This document shows, piece after piece, positions 26,185 through 34,746 of a stretch of DNA of 64,000 nt. The stretch's first letter is position 1. Each line of letters starts with the position of its first letter. The stretch covers positions 98,251 through 162,250 of the forward strand of contig NZ_GL732486.1 of assembly GCF_000187745.1 (NCBI RefSeq), written 5' to 3'. The notes below the pieces were generated by a model that was not told where the DNA came from, searched no databases, and saw only the letters and a list, made by a program, of their open reading frames with translations. A program made the translations under genes and the position numbers. The stretch is from Streptococcus sp. M334 (GTDB lineage: Bacteria; Bacillota; Bacilli; Lactobacillales; Streptococcaceae).

Positions 26185-26400
26185 ATGGCAGAATTTACAT
26201 TTGAAATCGAAGAGCACTTGTTGACTCTTTCTGAAAACGAAAAAGGTTGGACCAAGGAAATCAACCGTGTGAGCTTTAATGGTGCCCCTGCAAAGTTTGA
26301 TATTCGTGCTTGGAGCCCAGACCATACTAAAATGGGCAAAGGGATTACTCTCTCCAATGAAGAATTTCAAACCATGGTGGATGCCTTTAAAAGCAACTAA
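26185..26400 (+). CDS. PC4/YdbC-family single-stranded nucleic acid-binding protein
   Basis: A 71-residue protein of the YdbC type, a bacterial version of the eukaryotic transcription coactivator PC4 that forms a dimer binding single-stranded DNA. The sequence opens AEFTFEIEEHLLTLSENEKGW and contains NRVSFNGAPAKFDIRAW and KMGKGITLSNEE, the expected strands and final helix. I chose the ATG at 26185 with AAAAGGAG seven bases upstream; an ATG eight codons earlier lies before that site. Single gene with its own terminator. Confidence 0.85.
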   Translation: MAEFTFEIEEHLLTLSENEKGWTKEINRVSFNGAPAKFDIRAWSPDHTKMGKGITLSNEEFQTMVDAFKSN

Positions 26401-26417
26401 GTTTTCAAAATAAAAGA

Positions 26418-26453
26418 AAAGGATACTGAGTCATGATAACTCGATATCCTTTT
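26418..26453. terminator. Bidirectional terminator between ydbC-like gene and bioY
   Basis: The stem AAAGGATACTGAGT / ACTCGATATCCTTT with one bulge, A and T runs on both sides, immediately next to the bioY stop. Confidence 0.85.
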
Positions 26454-26990
26454 TTAGTTAGCGAAGTAAGACTGATTTTTAAGGCGTTGAAGTAATGGAT
26501 GACTAATAAAACTAATAGCAATAATTTTACCAAGATCTGGGATGATAAAGGGAAATACCCCCACAACAAGAGCTTTTTCAAATGGCATTCCAGCTAGGAA
26601 ATGCAATCCAATGATTCCACCGACAAAGACAAGTGTATCTCCCAAGAGATTTGCTAGAAAAATTCTGACAAAACCACTATCACTGTTAGTTAGAGAAGAG
26701 GTAAGCCCAGAATAAACAAGATAAAACCAAAGATAGCCTGCAGTAGGACCAATCAAAGCATGAAATCCACCTCCACCTCCTGCAAAGACAGGAAGACCGA
26801 TAGCACCTAGAAGAAGATAGAGTCCAACAGAAAGTACAGCCTCTCTCGGTCTAAAGACAGTAGCAATCAAACCGATTGCAAAGTTCTGCAGAGTGAAGGG
26901 AACAGGTCCAATTGGAAGACTGATTTGTGCTAAAACAGCAATGAGAGCAGCCCCAATAGCAGGGATAGCATAAACGTGAGCTTTTTTCAA
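26454..26990 (-). CDS. bioY: Biotin transporter substrate-binding subunit BioY
   Basis: The S component of a biotin ECF transporter, with six membrane helices, that binds biotin and shares the common EcfA/A'/T module. In 178 residues it shows the BioY pattern: AQISLPIGPVPFTLQNFAIGL near the N-terminus, the glycine-rich loop VFAGGGGGFHALIGPTAGYLW, and FIIPDLGKIIAIS towards the end. The start codon is TTG at 26990; the preceding AAGAGG supports it and no ATG is in frame upstream. Its promoter has TTGACA and TATAAT on the minus strand. Monocistronic. Confidence 0.93.
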   Translation of the reverse strand: MKKAHVYAIPAIGAALIAVLAQISLPIGPVPFTLQNFAIGLIATVFRPREAVLSVGLYLLLGAIGLPVFAGGGGGFHALIGPTAGYLWFYLVYSGLTSSLTNSDSGFVRIFLANLLGDTLVFVGGIIGLHFLAGMPFEKALVVGVFPFIIPDLGKIIAISFISHPLLQRLKNQSYFAN

Positions 26991-26991
26991 A

Positions 26992-27057
26992 ATAGTTAAC
27001 CTCTTTTCTTATGTATAGTAACTATTATACTTAAATTAATATTATTGTCAACCTGTT
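26992..27057 (-). promoter_or_regulatory. bioY promoter with dyad sites
   Basis: Minus strand TTGACA (about 27047-27052), 17-nt spacing and TATAAT (about 27024-27029). Between it and the start lie ATAGTTAAC (26992-27000) and the dyad ATAGTAACTAT (27015-27025) with a gap of 14 bases, reminiscent of the bipartite BirA site of Gram-positive bacteria. The operator reading is tentative. Confidence 0.45.
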
Positions 27058-27144
27058 TTTATAACAAAGGTAACAAAGAACTGTAACAGCCGATTTTGCG
27101 TACTGGTTAAGTTGGATAATTGTTTTGTTGATTCGAAAACATCA

Positions 27145-27179
27145 AAAAAGAAGCCGACATATTTGTATCAGCTTCTTTT
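27145..27179 (-). terminator. Terminator of gor
   Basis: The stem AAAAGAAGC / GCTTCTTTT with extra pairing inside, just beyond the gor stop codon, T run on the minus strand. Confidence 0.8.
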
Positions 27180-27186
27180 GTTTCGA

Positions 27187-28533
27187 TTAACGCATGGTTA
27201 CAAATTCTTCGGATGCAGTTGGGTGAATCGCCACAGTTGCATCAAAGTCTGCCTTGGTTGCTCCCATTTTGATAGCAACAGCAAATCCTTGAATCATTTC
27301 ATCAACACCGTAGCCAATTCCATGAAGTCCGACAACTTTTTCTTCTGAACCAGTTGTGATCAATTTGAAACGTGTTTCTTGACGGTTGCAAGTGCAAGCA
27401 GAGTACATAGAAGTAAAGCTTGATTTGTAAACCTTGATTTGGTCTTGACCGTATTCTTTAATAGCTTGCTCTTCTGTCAATCCAACAGTTCCGATAGCAG
27501 GGTGTGAAAAGACAACGGTTGGAATAGTTGAGTAGTCCATTTTTGCAGTTGTTTTTCCGTTAAAGAGACGTTCAGACAAAGTACGTCCAGCCTTGATAGC
27601 AACTGGAGTTAGTTCTTTTTCGCCTGTTACATCACCTAGAGCGTAGATTCCTTCAACAACAGTATTTTGGTATTCATCCACTTGGATAAAGCCACGTTCG
27701 TTCAGAGTTACGCCAGCTTTTTCAAGTTGCAATCCCTTAACGTTTGGACGGCGACCTGTAGCCCAGATAACTTGGCTAGCTGTGTGACTAGTTCCGTCTT
27801 CAAAATGAATGGTAATGCCTTCAGCAGTTTTTTCTAACTTGACAGGGACTTTGTGAGTATGAAGTGGCAAGTTTGTTCTTTCCATTTCCTTGACCAAACC
27901 TTCAACGATGTAAGAATCAAAACCACGTAAAGGACGATCGCGGCGAACAAAGAGGTCTGTCTTGACACCAAAGGTGTGAAGTACTCCAGCCAATTCAACA
28001 GCGATATAACCAGCGCCTAGAATAGCAACTGACTCTGGCAATTCTTCCCAGGCAAATACATCATCAGAAGAGCCACCTAGTTCAGCACCAGGAATATTTG
28101 GAATACTTGGATAGGCACCAGTAGCAATCACGATATGTTTAGCACGAATCAGTTCACCATTTACGATGACAGTATGAGAATCTACAAATTCAGCATGACC
28201 TTCAATCAAGTCTACTCCGTTTCGTTTAAAACTGCCATCATAAGAAGAACGAGCGCGATCAATGTAGGCTTCACGATTGCGACGTAGGGTTGCAAAGTCA
28301 AAGTTAAGATCAGTAGTCTTAAAGCCGTAGTCTTCTCCAAATTGATGGAAAGTCTCAGCGATTTGTGCTCCGTACCACATGATTTTTTTAGGAACACAAC
28401 CGACGTTGACACAGGTTCCACCTAATTTCTTTTCCTCAATAACGGCCGCTTTGGCACCATGTTCACCAGCACGGTTCATAGTAGCAATTCCTCCGCTACC
28501 TCCACCGATAGCAATGATATCATATTCTCTCAT
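27187..28533 (-). CDS. gor: Glutathione-disulfide reductase
   Basis: FAD/NADPH flavoenzyme that keeps imported glutathione reduced, important for peroxide defence in streptococci, which take glutathione up from the host. The 448-residue protein has FAD site GGGSGG (10-15), redox-active pair [13 protein letters not shown] (Cys41, Cys46), NADPH-binding [13 protein letters not shown], and the C-terminal catalytic HPTASEE. The start ATG at 28533 has AAAGGAG upstream. It is monocistronic, between bioY and the efflux operon. Identical in domain plan to SP_0784-type enzymes. Confidence 0.95.
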   Translation of the reverse strand: MREYDIIAIGGGSGGIATMNRAGEHGAKAAVIEEKKLGGTCVNVGCVPKKIMWYGAQIAETFHQFGEDYGFKTTDLNFDFATLRRNREAYIDRARSSYDGSFKRNGVDLIEGHAEFVDSHTVIVNGELIRAKHIVIATGAYPSIPNIPGAELGGSSDDVFAWEELPESVAILGAGYIAVELAGVLHTFGVKTDLFVRRDRPLRGFDSYIVEGLVKEMERTNLPLHTHKVPVKLEKTAEGITIHFEDGTSHTASQVIWATGRRPNVKGLQLEKAGVTLNERGFIQVDEYQNTVVEGIYALGDVTGEKELTPVAIKAGRTLSERLFNGKTTAKMDYSTIPTVVFSHPAIGTVGLTEEQAIKEYGQDQIKVYKSSFTSMYSACTCNRQETRFKLITTGSEEKVVGLHGIGYGVDEMIQGFAVAIKMGATKADFDATVAIHPTASEEFVTMR

Positions 28534-28822
28534 TGAAAACTCCTTTGTACTCTTTTAAATAGTAGAGTGTCATTTTTTGATAGTCATATTCTATCTTTTT
28601 TTTGAATTGATTGCAAAAATCTGCTACGTTCAAAAAAAGTTTAAGAAAAGGCTTGCAAAAGGGAAAAATAAAGTATATTATATATCTAGTACAACGATAA
28701 AAAATTTCCGAACAATAAGTGAATCCTGAAATGTCATTATTTCGTTCTAAAATGTTATTGTTTCAAATTGATAATTTTTGTATAATATTGTTAAGAACTT
28801 TAAATCAAAAAGGAGTTTCATT
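28534..28822. promoter_or_regulatory. Divergent promoter region of gor and the efflux operon
   Basis: Upstream of the efflux operon TTGTTT (28758-28763), 17 nt and TATAAT (28781-28786) form a promoter. A 15-nt direct repeat, AAATGTCATTATTTC (28729-28743) and AAATGTTATTGTTTC (28750-28764), with a 21-nt period, overlaps its -35, as expected for an activator or response-regulator dimer site. Confidence 0.6.
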
Positions 28823-30025
28823 ATGAAAAAGAATGGTAAAGCTAAAAAGTGGCAATTGTATGCAGCAGTTGGTGCTGCCAGTGTAGTTGTATTGGGTGCT
28901 GGGGGCATTTTGCTCTTTAGACAACCTTCTCAGACTGCTGTAAAAGATGAGGCTACTCATCTGGTTGTTGCCAAGGAAGGAAGCGTGGCATCCTCTGTTT
29001 TATTGTCAGGGACAGTAACAGCAAAAAATGAACAATATGTTTATTTTGATGCTAGTAAGGGTGATTTAGATGAAATCCTTGTTTCTGTGGGTGATAAGGT
29101 CAGTGAAGGACAGGCTTTAGTCAAGTACAGTAGTTCAGAAGCCCAGGCGGCCTATGATTCAGCGAGTCGAGCAGTAGCTAAGGCAGATCGTCATATCAAC
29201 GAACTCAACCAAGCACGCAATGAAGCCGCTTCAGCTCCCGCTCCACAGTTACCAACACCAGCAGGAGGCGAAGGAACTGCAACGCAAACTCCAGCTCCAG
29301 TCGCAGGAAATTCAGTATCCTCTATTGATGCACAATTAGGTGATGCTCGTGATGCCCGTGCAGATGCAGCAGCGCAATTAAGCAAGGCTCAAAGTCAGTT
29401 GGATGCAATGACGGTTCTCAGTACCCTAGACGGGACTGTGGTCGAAGTCAATCGTAACGTTTCCAAATCTCCAACAGGAGCTAGCCAGGTGGTAGTGCAT
29501 GTCGTAAGTAATGAAAACTTGCAAGTTAAGGGGGAATTATCTGAATACAATCTTGCAAACCTATCTGTAGGTCAAGAAGTAACCTTTACTTCTAAAGTTT
29601 ATCAAGATAAGAGATGGACTGGTAAGATTAGCTATATCTCTGATTACCCTAAAAACAATGGCGAAGCAGCAAGTACAGCTACCGCAGCTGCTGGTAATTC
29701 TGGTTCTAAATATCCATATACCATTGATGTTACAAGTGAAATTGGTGACTTGAAACAAGGATTCTCAGTAAGTGTTGAGGTCAAGAATAAGAGTAAAGCT
29801 ATTTTGGTTCCTCTAACAAGTATTGTGACCGAAAATGATAAGAACTATGTCTGGGTGCTTGACGAGCAGAAAAAGGCCAAGAAAGTGGAAGTTGGTTTGG
29901 GAAATGCTGATGCAGACAACCAAGAAATCACTTCAGGTCTGACAAATGGAGTCAAGGTCATCAGTAACCCAACGTCTTCTCTAGAGGAAGGAAAAGAGGT
30001 GAAGGCTGATGAAGCAACTAATTAG
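28823..30025 (+). CDS. Membrane fusion protein of MacAB-like efflux system
   Basis: A 400-residue MacA/HlyD-type adaptor. It has one N-terminal membrane anchor (WQLYAAVGAASVVVLGAGG), a barrel-sandwich lipoyl domain split by a helical hairpin (VAKADRHINELNQARNEA, then DARADAAAQLSKAQSQLDAM), a low-complexity Pro/Ala/Gly loop in the hairpin (about 135-160), and the beta-barrel and membrane-proximal domains. In pneumococcus the orthologous complex (Spr0693-Spr0695) has been studied structurally as a MacAB-like pump. I chose the ATG at 28823 (AAAAAGGAG upstream), since the longer frame begins in the -10 box. It overlaps the ATPase gene by 17 bases. Confidence 0.9.
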   Translation: MKKNGKAKKWQLYAAVGAASVVVLGAGGILLFRQPSQTAVKDEATHLVVAKEGSVASSVLLSGTVTAKNEQYVYFDASKGDLDEILVSVGDKVSEGQALVKYSSSEAQAAYDSASRAVAKADRHINELNQARNEAASAPAPQLPTPAGGEGTATQTPAPVAGNSVSSIDAQLGDARDARADAAAQLSKAQSQLDAMTVLSTLDGTVVEVNRNVSKSPTGASQVVVHVVSNENLQVKGELSEYNLANLSVGQEVTFTSKVYQDKRWTGKISYISDYPKNNGEAASTATAAAGNSGSKYPYTIDVTSEIGDLKQGFSVSVEVKNKSKAILVPLTSIVTENDKNYVWVLDEQKKAKKVEVGLGNADADNQEITSGLTNGVKVISNPTSSLEEGKEVKADEATN

Positions 30026-30710
30026 TCTAAAAAATATATGCAGAAGCTACCGTAACGGTGACCAAGAACTGCAGGTTCTCAAAAATATCAACCTAGAAGT
30101 GAATGAGGGTGAATTTGTTGCCATCATGGGACCATCTGGTTCTGGTAAGTCTACTCTGATGAATACGATTGGCATGTTGGATACACCAAGCAGTGGAGAA
30201 TATTATCTTGAAGGCCAAGAAGTAGCTGGACTGGGCGAAAAGCAACTAGCCAAGGTCCGCAACCAACAAATCGGATTTGTTTTTCAGCAGTTCTTTCTTT
30301 TATCCAAACTCAATGCTCTGCAAAATGTAGAATTGCCCTTGATTTACGCAGGAGTTTCGGCTTCAAAACGGCGCAAGTTAGCTGAGGAATATCTAGATAA
30401 GGTTGAATTGACAGAACGTAGTCATCATTTACCTTCGGAATTATCTGGTGGTCAAAAGCAACGTGTGGCTATTGCGCGTGCCTTGGTAAACAATCCTTCT
30501 ATTATCTTAGCAGACGAACCGACAGGAGCCTTGGATACTAAAACAGGGAATCAAATCATGCAATTATTAGTTGACTTGAATAAAGAAGGAAAAACTATTA
30601 TTATGGTAACGCATGAGCCTGAAATTGCTGCTTATGCCAAACGTCAGATTGTCATTCGCGATGGAGTTATTTCATCTGATAGTGCTCAGTTAGAAAAGGA
30701 GGAAAACTAA
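30009..30710 (+). CDS. ABC transporter ATPase of MacAB-like efflux system
   Basis: A 233-residue ATPase of the LolD/MacB class. It has Walker [11 protein letters not shown]-loop FVFQQFFLL, signature LSGGQKQR, Walker B IILADEPTGALD and the H-loop VTHEPE. It powers mechanotransmission by the partner permease across the membrane rather than classical substrate translocation. The start lies inside the end of the fusion protein gene and its stop is one base before the permease ATG, so the three subunits are translated in a coupled way. A role in antimicrobial peptide or macrolide tolerance is known for the family, not shown here. Confidence 0.94.
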   Translation: MKQLISLKNICRSYRNGDQELQVLKNINLEVNEGEFVAIMGPSGSGKSTLMNTIGMLDTPSSGEYYLEGQEVAGLGEKQLAKVRNQQIGFVFQQFFLLSKLNALQNVELPLIYAGVSASKRRKLAEEYLDKVELTERSHHLPSELSGGQKQRVAIARALVNNPSIILADEPTGALDTKTGNQIMQLLVDLNKEGKTIIMVTHEPEIAAYAKRQIVIRDGVISSDSAQLEKEEN

Positions 30711-30711
30711 G

Positions 30712-31971
30712 ATGCAGAATCTGAAATTTGCCTTTTCATCTATTATGGCTCACAAGATGCGTTCTTTGCTTACCATGATTGGGATTATTATCGGTGTTTC
30801 ATCGGTTGTTGTGATTATGGCTCTGGGTGATTCTATGTCTCGACAGCTCAATAAAAATATGACCAGATCTCAAAAAAATATCAGTGTCTTTTTCTCTTCT
30901 AAAAAAAGTAAAGATGGATCTTTTACTCAGAAACAATCAGCTTTTACGGTTTCTGGAAAAGAAGAGGAAGTTCATGTTGAACCACCAAAACCGCAAGAAT
31001 CTTGGGTCAAGGAGGCAGCCAAACTGAAGGGAGTGGATAATTACTATGTAACCAACTCAACGAACGCCATCTTGACCTATAAAGATAAAAAGGTTGAAAA
31101 TGCTAATTTGACAGGTGGTAACAGAACTTATATGGAGGCTGTTAACAATGAAATTCTTGCAGGTCGTAGTCTGAGAGAACAAGATTTCAAAGAATTTGCA
31201 AGTGTCATTTTGCTTGATGAAGAATTATCCATTAGTCTATTTGGATCTCCTCAAGAGGCTATTAACAAGGTTGTAGAAGTCAATGGTTTTAGTTATCGAG
31301 TCATTGGTGTTTATACTAGCCAAGAATCTAAAAATTCAAAAATGTATGGTCTTGGCGGCTTACCCATTACCACAAATATCTCTCTTGCTGCGAATTTTAA
31401 TGTAGATGAAATAGCTAATATTGTCTTTCGAGTGAATGACACAAGTTTGACTCAAACTCTGGGGCCAGAATTAGCACGAAAAATGACAGAGCTTGCTGGC
31501 TTGCAACAGGGAGAATATCAAGTGGCAGATGAGTCAGCTGCATTTGCAGAAGTTCAACAATTGTTTAGTTTTATGACGACGATTATTAGTGCCATCGCAG
31601 GAATATCTCTCTTTGTTGGAGGGACTGGTGTTATGAACATCATGCTGGTTTCGGTGACGGAACGTACTCGTGAGATTGGTCTTCGTAAGGCTTTGGGTGC
31701 AACACGTGCCAATATTTTAATCCAGTTTTTGATTGAATCTATGATTTTGACCTTGCTTGGTGGAGTCATTGGTTTGACAATTGCGACAGGCTTAACCGCT
31801 ATAGCTGGTATACTTTTACAAGGTTTGATTGCGGGTATAGAAGTGGGAGTGTCAATCCCAGTTGCCCTATTTAGTCTTGCGGTTTCGGCTAGTGTGGGTA
31901 TGATTTTTGGAGTCTTGCCAGCCAACAAGGCATCGAAACTTGATCCAATTGAAGCTCTTCGTTATGAATAA
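30712..31971 (+). CDS. MacB-like ABC permease
   Basis: A 419-residue permease with the MacB/FtsX layout: an N-terminal helix (SLLTMIGIIIGVSSVVVIMA), a large extracytoplasmic domain of about 240 residues with a charged, Lys/Ser-rich insertion near 60-95, and three C-terminal helices. The conserved segment VSVTERTREIGLRKALGATR sits between helices 2 and 3. AAAGGAGG precedes the ATG. With the upstream ATPase and fusion protein it forms a complete tripartite-type system without an outer-membrane part, as expected in a Gram-positive. A terminator follows. Confidence 0.94.
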   Translation: MQNLKFAFSSIMAHKMRSLLTMIGIIIGVSSVVVIMALGDSMSRQLNKNMTRSQKNISVFFSSKKSKDGSFTQKQSAFTVSGKEEEVHVEPPKPQESWVKEAAKLKGVDNYYVTNSTNAILTYKDKKVENANLTGGNRTYMEAVNNEILAGRSLREQDFKEFASVILLDEELSISLFGSPQEAINKVVEVNGFSYRVIGVYTSQESKNSKMYGLGGLPITTNISLAANFNVDEIANIVFRVNDTSLTQTLGPELARKMTELAGLQQGEYQVADESAAFAEVQQLFSFMTTIISAIAGISLFVGGTGVMNIMLVSVTERTREIGLRKALGATRANILIQFLIESMILTLLGGVIGLTIATGLTAIAGILLQGLIAGIEVGVSIPVALFSLAVSASVGMIFGVLPANKASKLDPIEALRYE

Positions 31972-31975
31972 GATC

Positions 31976-32005
31976 AACAAGATGGACACTTGTCTATCTT
32001 GTTTT
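31976..32005 (+). terminator. Terminator of the efflux operon
   Basis: The stem AACAAGATGGACA / TGTCTATCTTGTT (one mismatch) and five T. Confidence 0.9.
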
Positions 32006-32042
32006 TGTATGGATTTCCCTATCTAAAATCCTTAAAAATGTG

Positions 32043-32048
32043 ATATAA
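32043..32048 (+). promoter_or_regulatory. Promoter -10 of metG
   Basis: GTGATATAATG with TATAAT at about 32043-32048, 47 bases before the metG start. The longer metG frame beginning at 32053 would start next to this box. Confidence 0.6.
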
Positions 32049-32094
32049 TGAAGTGTTAGAAAAACAGGTTTCATTTGCCTGGAAAGGAAAAATT

Positions 32095-34092
32095 ATGTCT
32101 GAAAAGAATTTTTATATTACAACACCTATTTACTATCCATCTGGTAAACTTCATATCGGTTCTGCCTACACAACTATCGCCTGTGATGTCTTAGCACGTT
32201 ACAAACGCCTGATGGGCTACGATGTCTTTTATCTGACAGGTCTTGATGAGCATGGTCAGAAAATCCAGCAGAAAGCTGAAGAAGCTGGCATCACACCTCA
32301 ATCTTATGTTGATGGAATGGCAGTTGGAGTTAAAGAACTCTGGCAATTACTAGATATCTCATACGATAAATTTATCCGTACAACTGATGACTACCATGAA
32401 AAAGTTGTCGCACAGGTCTTTGAACGCTTGCTTGCTCAAGATGATATCTATTTGGGTGAATACTCTGGTTGGTACTCAGTATCAGATGAGGAATTCTTTA
32501 CAGAAAGCCAGCTTGCGGAAGTTTTCCGTGACGAAGCTGGAAATGTGACTGGAGGTATTGCTCCATCAGGTCACGAAGTTGAATGGGTATCTGAAGAATC
32601 ATACTTCCTTCGCCTCAGCAAATACCAAGATCGTTTGGTAGACTTTTTCAAAGCTCATCCTGACTTTATCACTCCAGATGGTCGTCTGAATGAAATGTTG
32701 CGTAACTTCATTGAGCCAGGTTTAGAGGATTTGGCTGTTTCTCGTACAACCTTTACATGGGGAGTGCCTGTCCCATCAAATCCTAAACACGTTGTCTATG
32801 TTTGGATTGATGCCCTTCTTAACTATGCGACAGCTCTTGGCTACGGTCAAGATGAACACGGTAACTTTGACAAGTTCTGGAATGGAACTGTCTTCCATAT
32901 GGTAGGAAAAGATATTCTTCGCTTCCACTCGATTTACTGGCCAATCCTTCTTATGATGTTGGATATCAAATTGCCAGATCGTTTGATTGCTCACGGTTGG
33001 TTTGTCATGAAAGACGGCAAAATGTCTAAGTCTAAAGGGAATGTCGTTTATCCTGAAATGTTGGTAGAGCGTTATGGACTAGATCCACTTCGTTACTACC
33101 TCATGCGTAGCCTTCCAGTTGGTTCAGATGGAACCTTCACTCCCGAGGACTATGTAGGTCGTATCAACTATGAATTAGCCAATGACCTTGGGAACCTCCT
33201 CAACCGTACGGTTTCTATGATTAATAAGTACTTTGATGGGCAAGTACCTGCCTATGTAGAAGGCGTGACTGAATTTGACCATGCTCTTGCTAACGTTGCA
33301 GAACAATCAATCGCAGACTACCATACCCATATGGAAGCAATCGACTACCCACGTGCACTTGAAGCAGTCTGGACTCTGATCTCTCGTACCAATAAATACA
33401 TCGACGAGACAGCTCCATGGGTCTTGGCAAAAGATGAAGCACTCCGTGACCAATTGGCAAGTGTCATGAGTCACTTGGCAGCCAGCCTTCGTGTTGTAGC
33501 TCACTTGATTGAGCCATTTATGATGGAAACCAGTCGTGCAGTCTTGACTCAACTTGGTCTAGCAGAAGTCTCTAGCCTTGAGAACTTGAGCTTGGCTGAT
33601 TTCCCTGCAGGTGTGACTGTAGTTGCCAAAGGAACACCAATCTTCCCACGTCTCGATATGGAAGAAGAAATCGCCTATATCAAGGAACAAATGGAAGGTA
33701 ACAAGCCAGCTGTCGAAAAAGAATGGAATCCAGATGAAGTTGAACTCAAACTAAACAAGGATGAAATCAAGTTTGAAGACTTTGACAAGGTCGAAATTCG
33801 TGTCGCAGAAGTCAAAGAAGTGTCTAAAGTAGAAGGTTCAGATAAGTTGCTTCAATTCCGCTTGGATGCTGGTGATGGAGAAGATCGTCAAATCCTCTCT
33901 GGAATTGCAAAATACTATCCAAACGAACAAGAATTGGTCGGCAAGAAAGTTCAAATCGTTGCTAACCTCAAACCACGTAAAATGATGAAGAAATATGTCA
34001 GCCAAGGGATGATCCTCTCAGCTGAACATGATGGGAAATTAACCCTTCTCACAGTTGATCCAGCTGTACCAAACGGAAGTGTGATTGGGTAA
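32095..34092 (+). CDS. metG: Methionyl-tRNA synthetase
   Basis: Class I aminoacyl-tRNA synthetase, 665 residues from the ATG at 32095 (GGAAAGGA upstream). The HIGH-type motif is KLHIGSAYT (18-26), the KMSKS motif is [10 protein letters not shown], and the C-terminal 100 residues ([20 protein letters not shown]) form the EMAP/Trbp111-like tRNA-binding domain that dimerises the enzyme. The zinc-binding cysteines of the E. coli type are absent, as in the Bacillus-type enzyme. I dropped 14 codons of the longest open frame since they lack a ribosome binding site. Confidence 0.96.
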   Translation: MSEKNFYITTPIYYPSGKLHIGSAYTTIACDVLARYKRLMGYDVFYLTGLDEHGQKIQQKAEEAGITPQSYVDGMAVGVKELWQLLDISYDKFIRTTDDYHEKVVAQVFERLLAQDDIYLGEYSGWYSVSDEEFFTESQLAEVFRDEAGNVTGGIAPSGHEVEWVSEESYFLRLSKYQDRLVDFFKAHPDFITPDGRLNEMLRNFIEPGLEDLAVSRTTFTWGVPVPSNPKHVVYVWIDALLNYATALGYGQDEHGNFDKFWNGTVFHMVGKDILRFHSIYWPILLMMLDIKLPDRLIAHGWFVMKDGKMSKSKGNVVYPEMLVERYGLDPLRYYLMRSLPVGSDGTFTPEDYVGRINYELANDLGNLLNRTVSMINKYFDGQVPAYVEGVTEFDHALANVAEQSIADYHTHMEAIDYPRALEAVWTLISRTNKYIDETAPWVLAKDEALRDQLASVMSHLAASLRVVAHLIEPFMMETSRAVLTQLGLAEVSSLENLSLADFPAGVTVVAKGTPIFPRLDMEEEIAYIKEQMEGNKPAVEKEWNPDEVELKLNKDEIKFEDFDKVEIRVAEVKEVSKVEGSDKLLQFRLDAGDGEDRQILSGIAKYYPNEQELVGKKVQIVANLKPRKMMKKYVSQGMILSAEHDGKLTLLTVDPAVPNGSVIG

Positions 34093-34098
34093 AAATAT

Positions 34099-34128
34099 AC
34101 AGGACTAGTTCATGCTAGTTCTGTTTTT
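34099..34128 (+). terminator. Terminator of metG
   Basis: The stem ACAGGACTAG / CTAGTTCTGT (one mismatch) followed by T run, six bases past the stop. Confidence 0.88.
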
Positions 34129-34133
34129 TTATT

Positions 34134-34331
34134 TATACTCAATGAAAATAAAAGAGCAAACTAGGAAGCTAGCCGCAGATTGCTCAAAACACCGTTTTGA
34201 GGTAGTAGATAAGACTGACGAAGTCAGCTCAAAACACTGTTTTGAGGTTGTAGATAAGACTGACGAAGTCAGTTACATACCTACGGTAAGTCTACGCTGA
34301 CGTGGTTTGAAGAGATTTTCGAAGAGTATTA
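34134..34331 (+). repeat. BOX element with two boxB units
   Basis: Complete element of about 198 bp: TATACTCAATGAAAAT start (boxC side), two boxB modules with the hairpin CTCAAAACACYGTTTTGAG followed by GACTGACGAAGTCAG, and the boxA end with CTACGGTAAG, CTACGCTGACGTGG and GATTTTCGAAGAGTATT. Directly abuts the PadR promoter region. A small open frame inside it (34112-34300) is only repeat sequence. Confidence 0.95.
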
Positions 34332-34340
34332 ACTATTATG

Positions 34341-34381
34341 CTTTACAAACTAGTGTGTAAGTGGTATACTAGTTTGTAAAG
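34341..34381. promoter_or_regulatory. PadR operator overlapping the promoter
   Basis: A perfect 14+14 inverted repeat, CTTTACAAACTAGT (34341-34354) and ACTAGTTTGTAAAG (34368-34381), with a 13-nt centre. The extended -10 TG-G-TATACT (34365-34370) lies in its middle, so binding would block transcription of the PadR operon. Each arm also holds the palindrome ACTAGT. Confidence 0.8.
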
Positions 34382-34422
34382 CTGCTAGTAGGTATTACAA
34401 AATAGATTAGAAGGGGGAAGGG

Positions 34423-34743
34423 ATGAAGGAAACTCAACTATTAAAAGGTGTTCTTGAAGGTTGCGTCTTGGATATGATTGGTCAAAAAGAGCGATATGGT
34501 TATGAGTTGGTTCAGACTTTGCGAGAGGCTGGATTTGATACTATCGTTCCAGGAACTATTTATCCTTTGTTGCAAAAGTTAGAAAAAAATCAATGGATAA
34601 GAGGCGACATGCGTCCGTCGCCAGATGGTCCAGATCGGAAGTATTTTTCGTTAACGAAAGAAGGAGAAGAGCGTGTCTCGGTCTTTTGGCAACAATGGGA
34701 CGATTTGAGTCAAAAAGTAGAAGGAATTAAGAATGGAGGGTAA
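34423..34743 (+). CDS. PadR-family transcriptional regulator
   Basis: A 106-residue winged-helix repressor of the small PadR class: MKETQLLKGVLEGCVLDMIG, then YGYELVQTL (start of the recognition fold), PGTIYPLLQKLEKNQWI and the wing GPDRKYFSLTKEGEERV, followed by one dimerising helix. Homologues repress membrane or efflux genes encoded next to them and release DNA on binding hydrophobic compounds. GGGGGAAGGG precedes the ATG. Three bases separate it from the membrane protein gene, the standard PadR/DUF1129-type pair. It should autoregulate at the perfect dyad upstream. Confidence 0.93.
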   Translation: MKETQLLKGVLEGCVLDMIGQKERYGYELVQTLREAGFDTIVPGTIYPLLQKLEKNQWIRGDMRPSPDGPDRKYFSLTKEGEERVSVFWQQWDDLSQKVEGIKNGG

Positions 34744-34746
34744 ACC

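Noticed and set aside
34112..34300. Plus-strand ORF of 62 codons after metG
   Set aside because: It lies mainly inside a BOX element and its repeated peptide simply mirrors the two boxB units.
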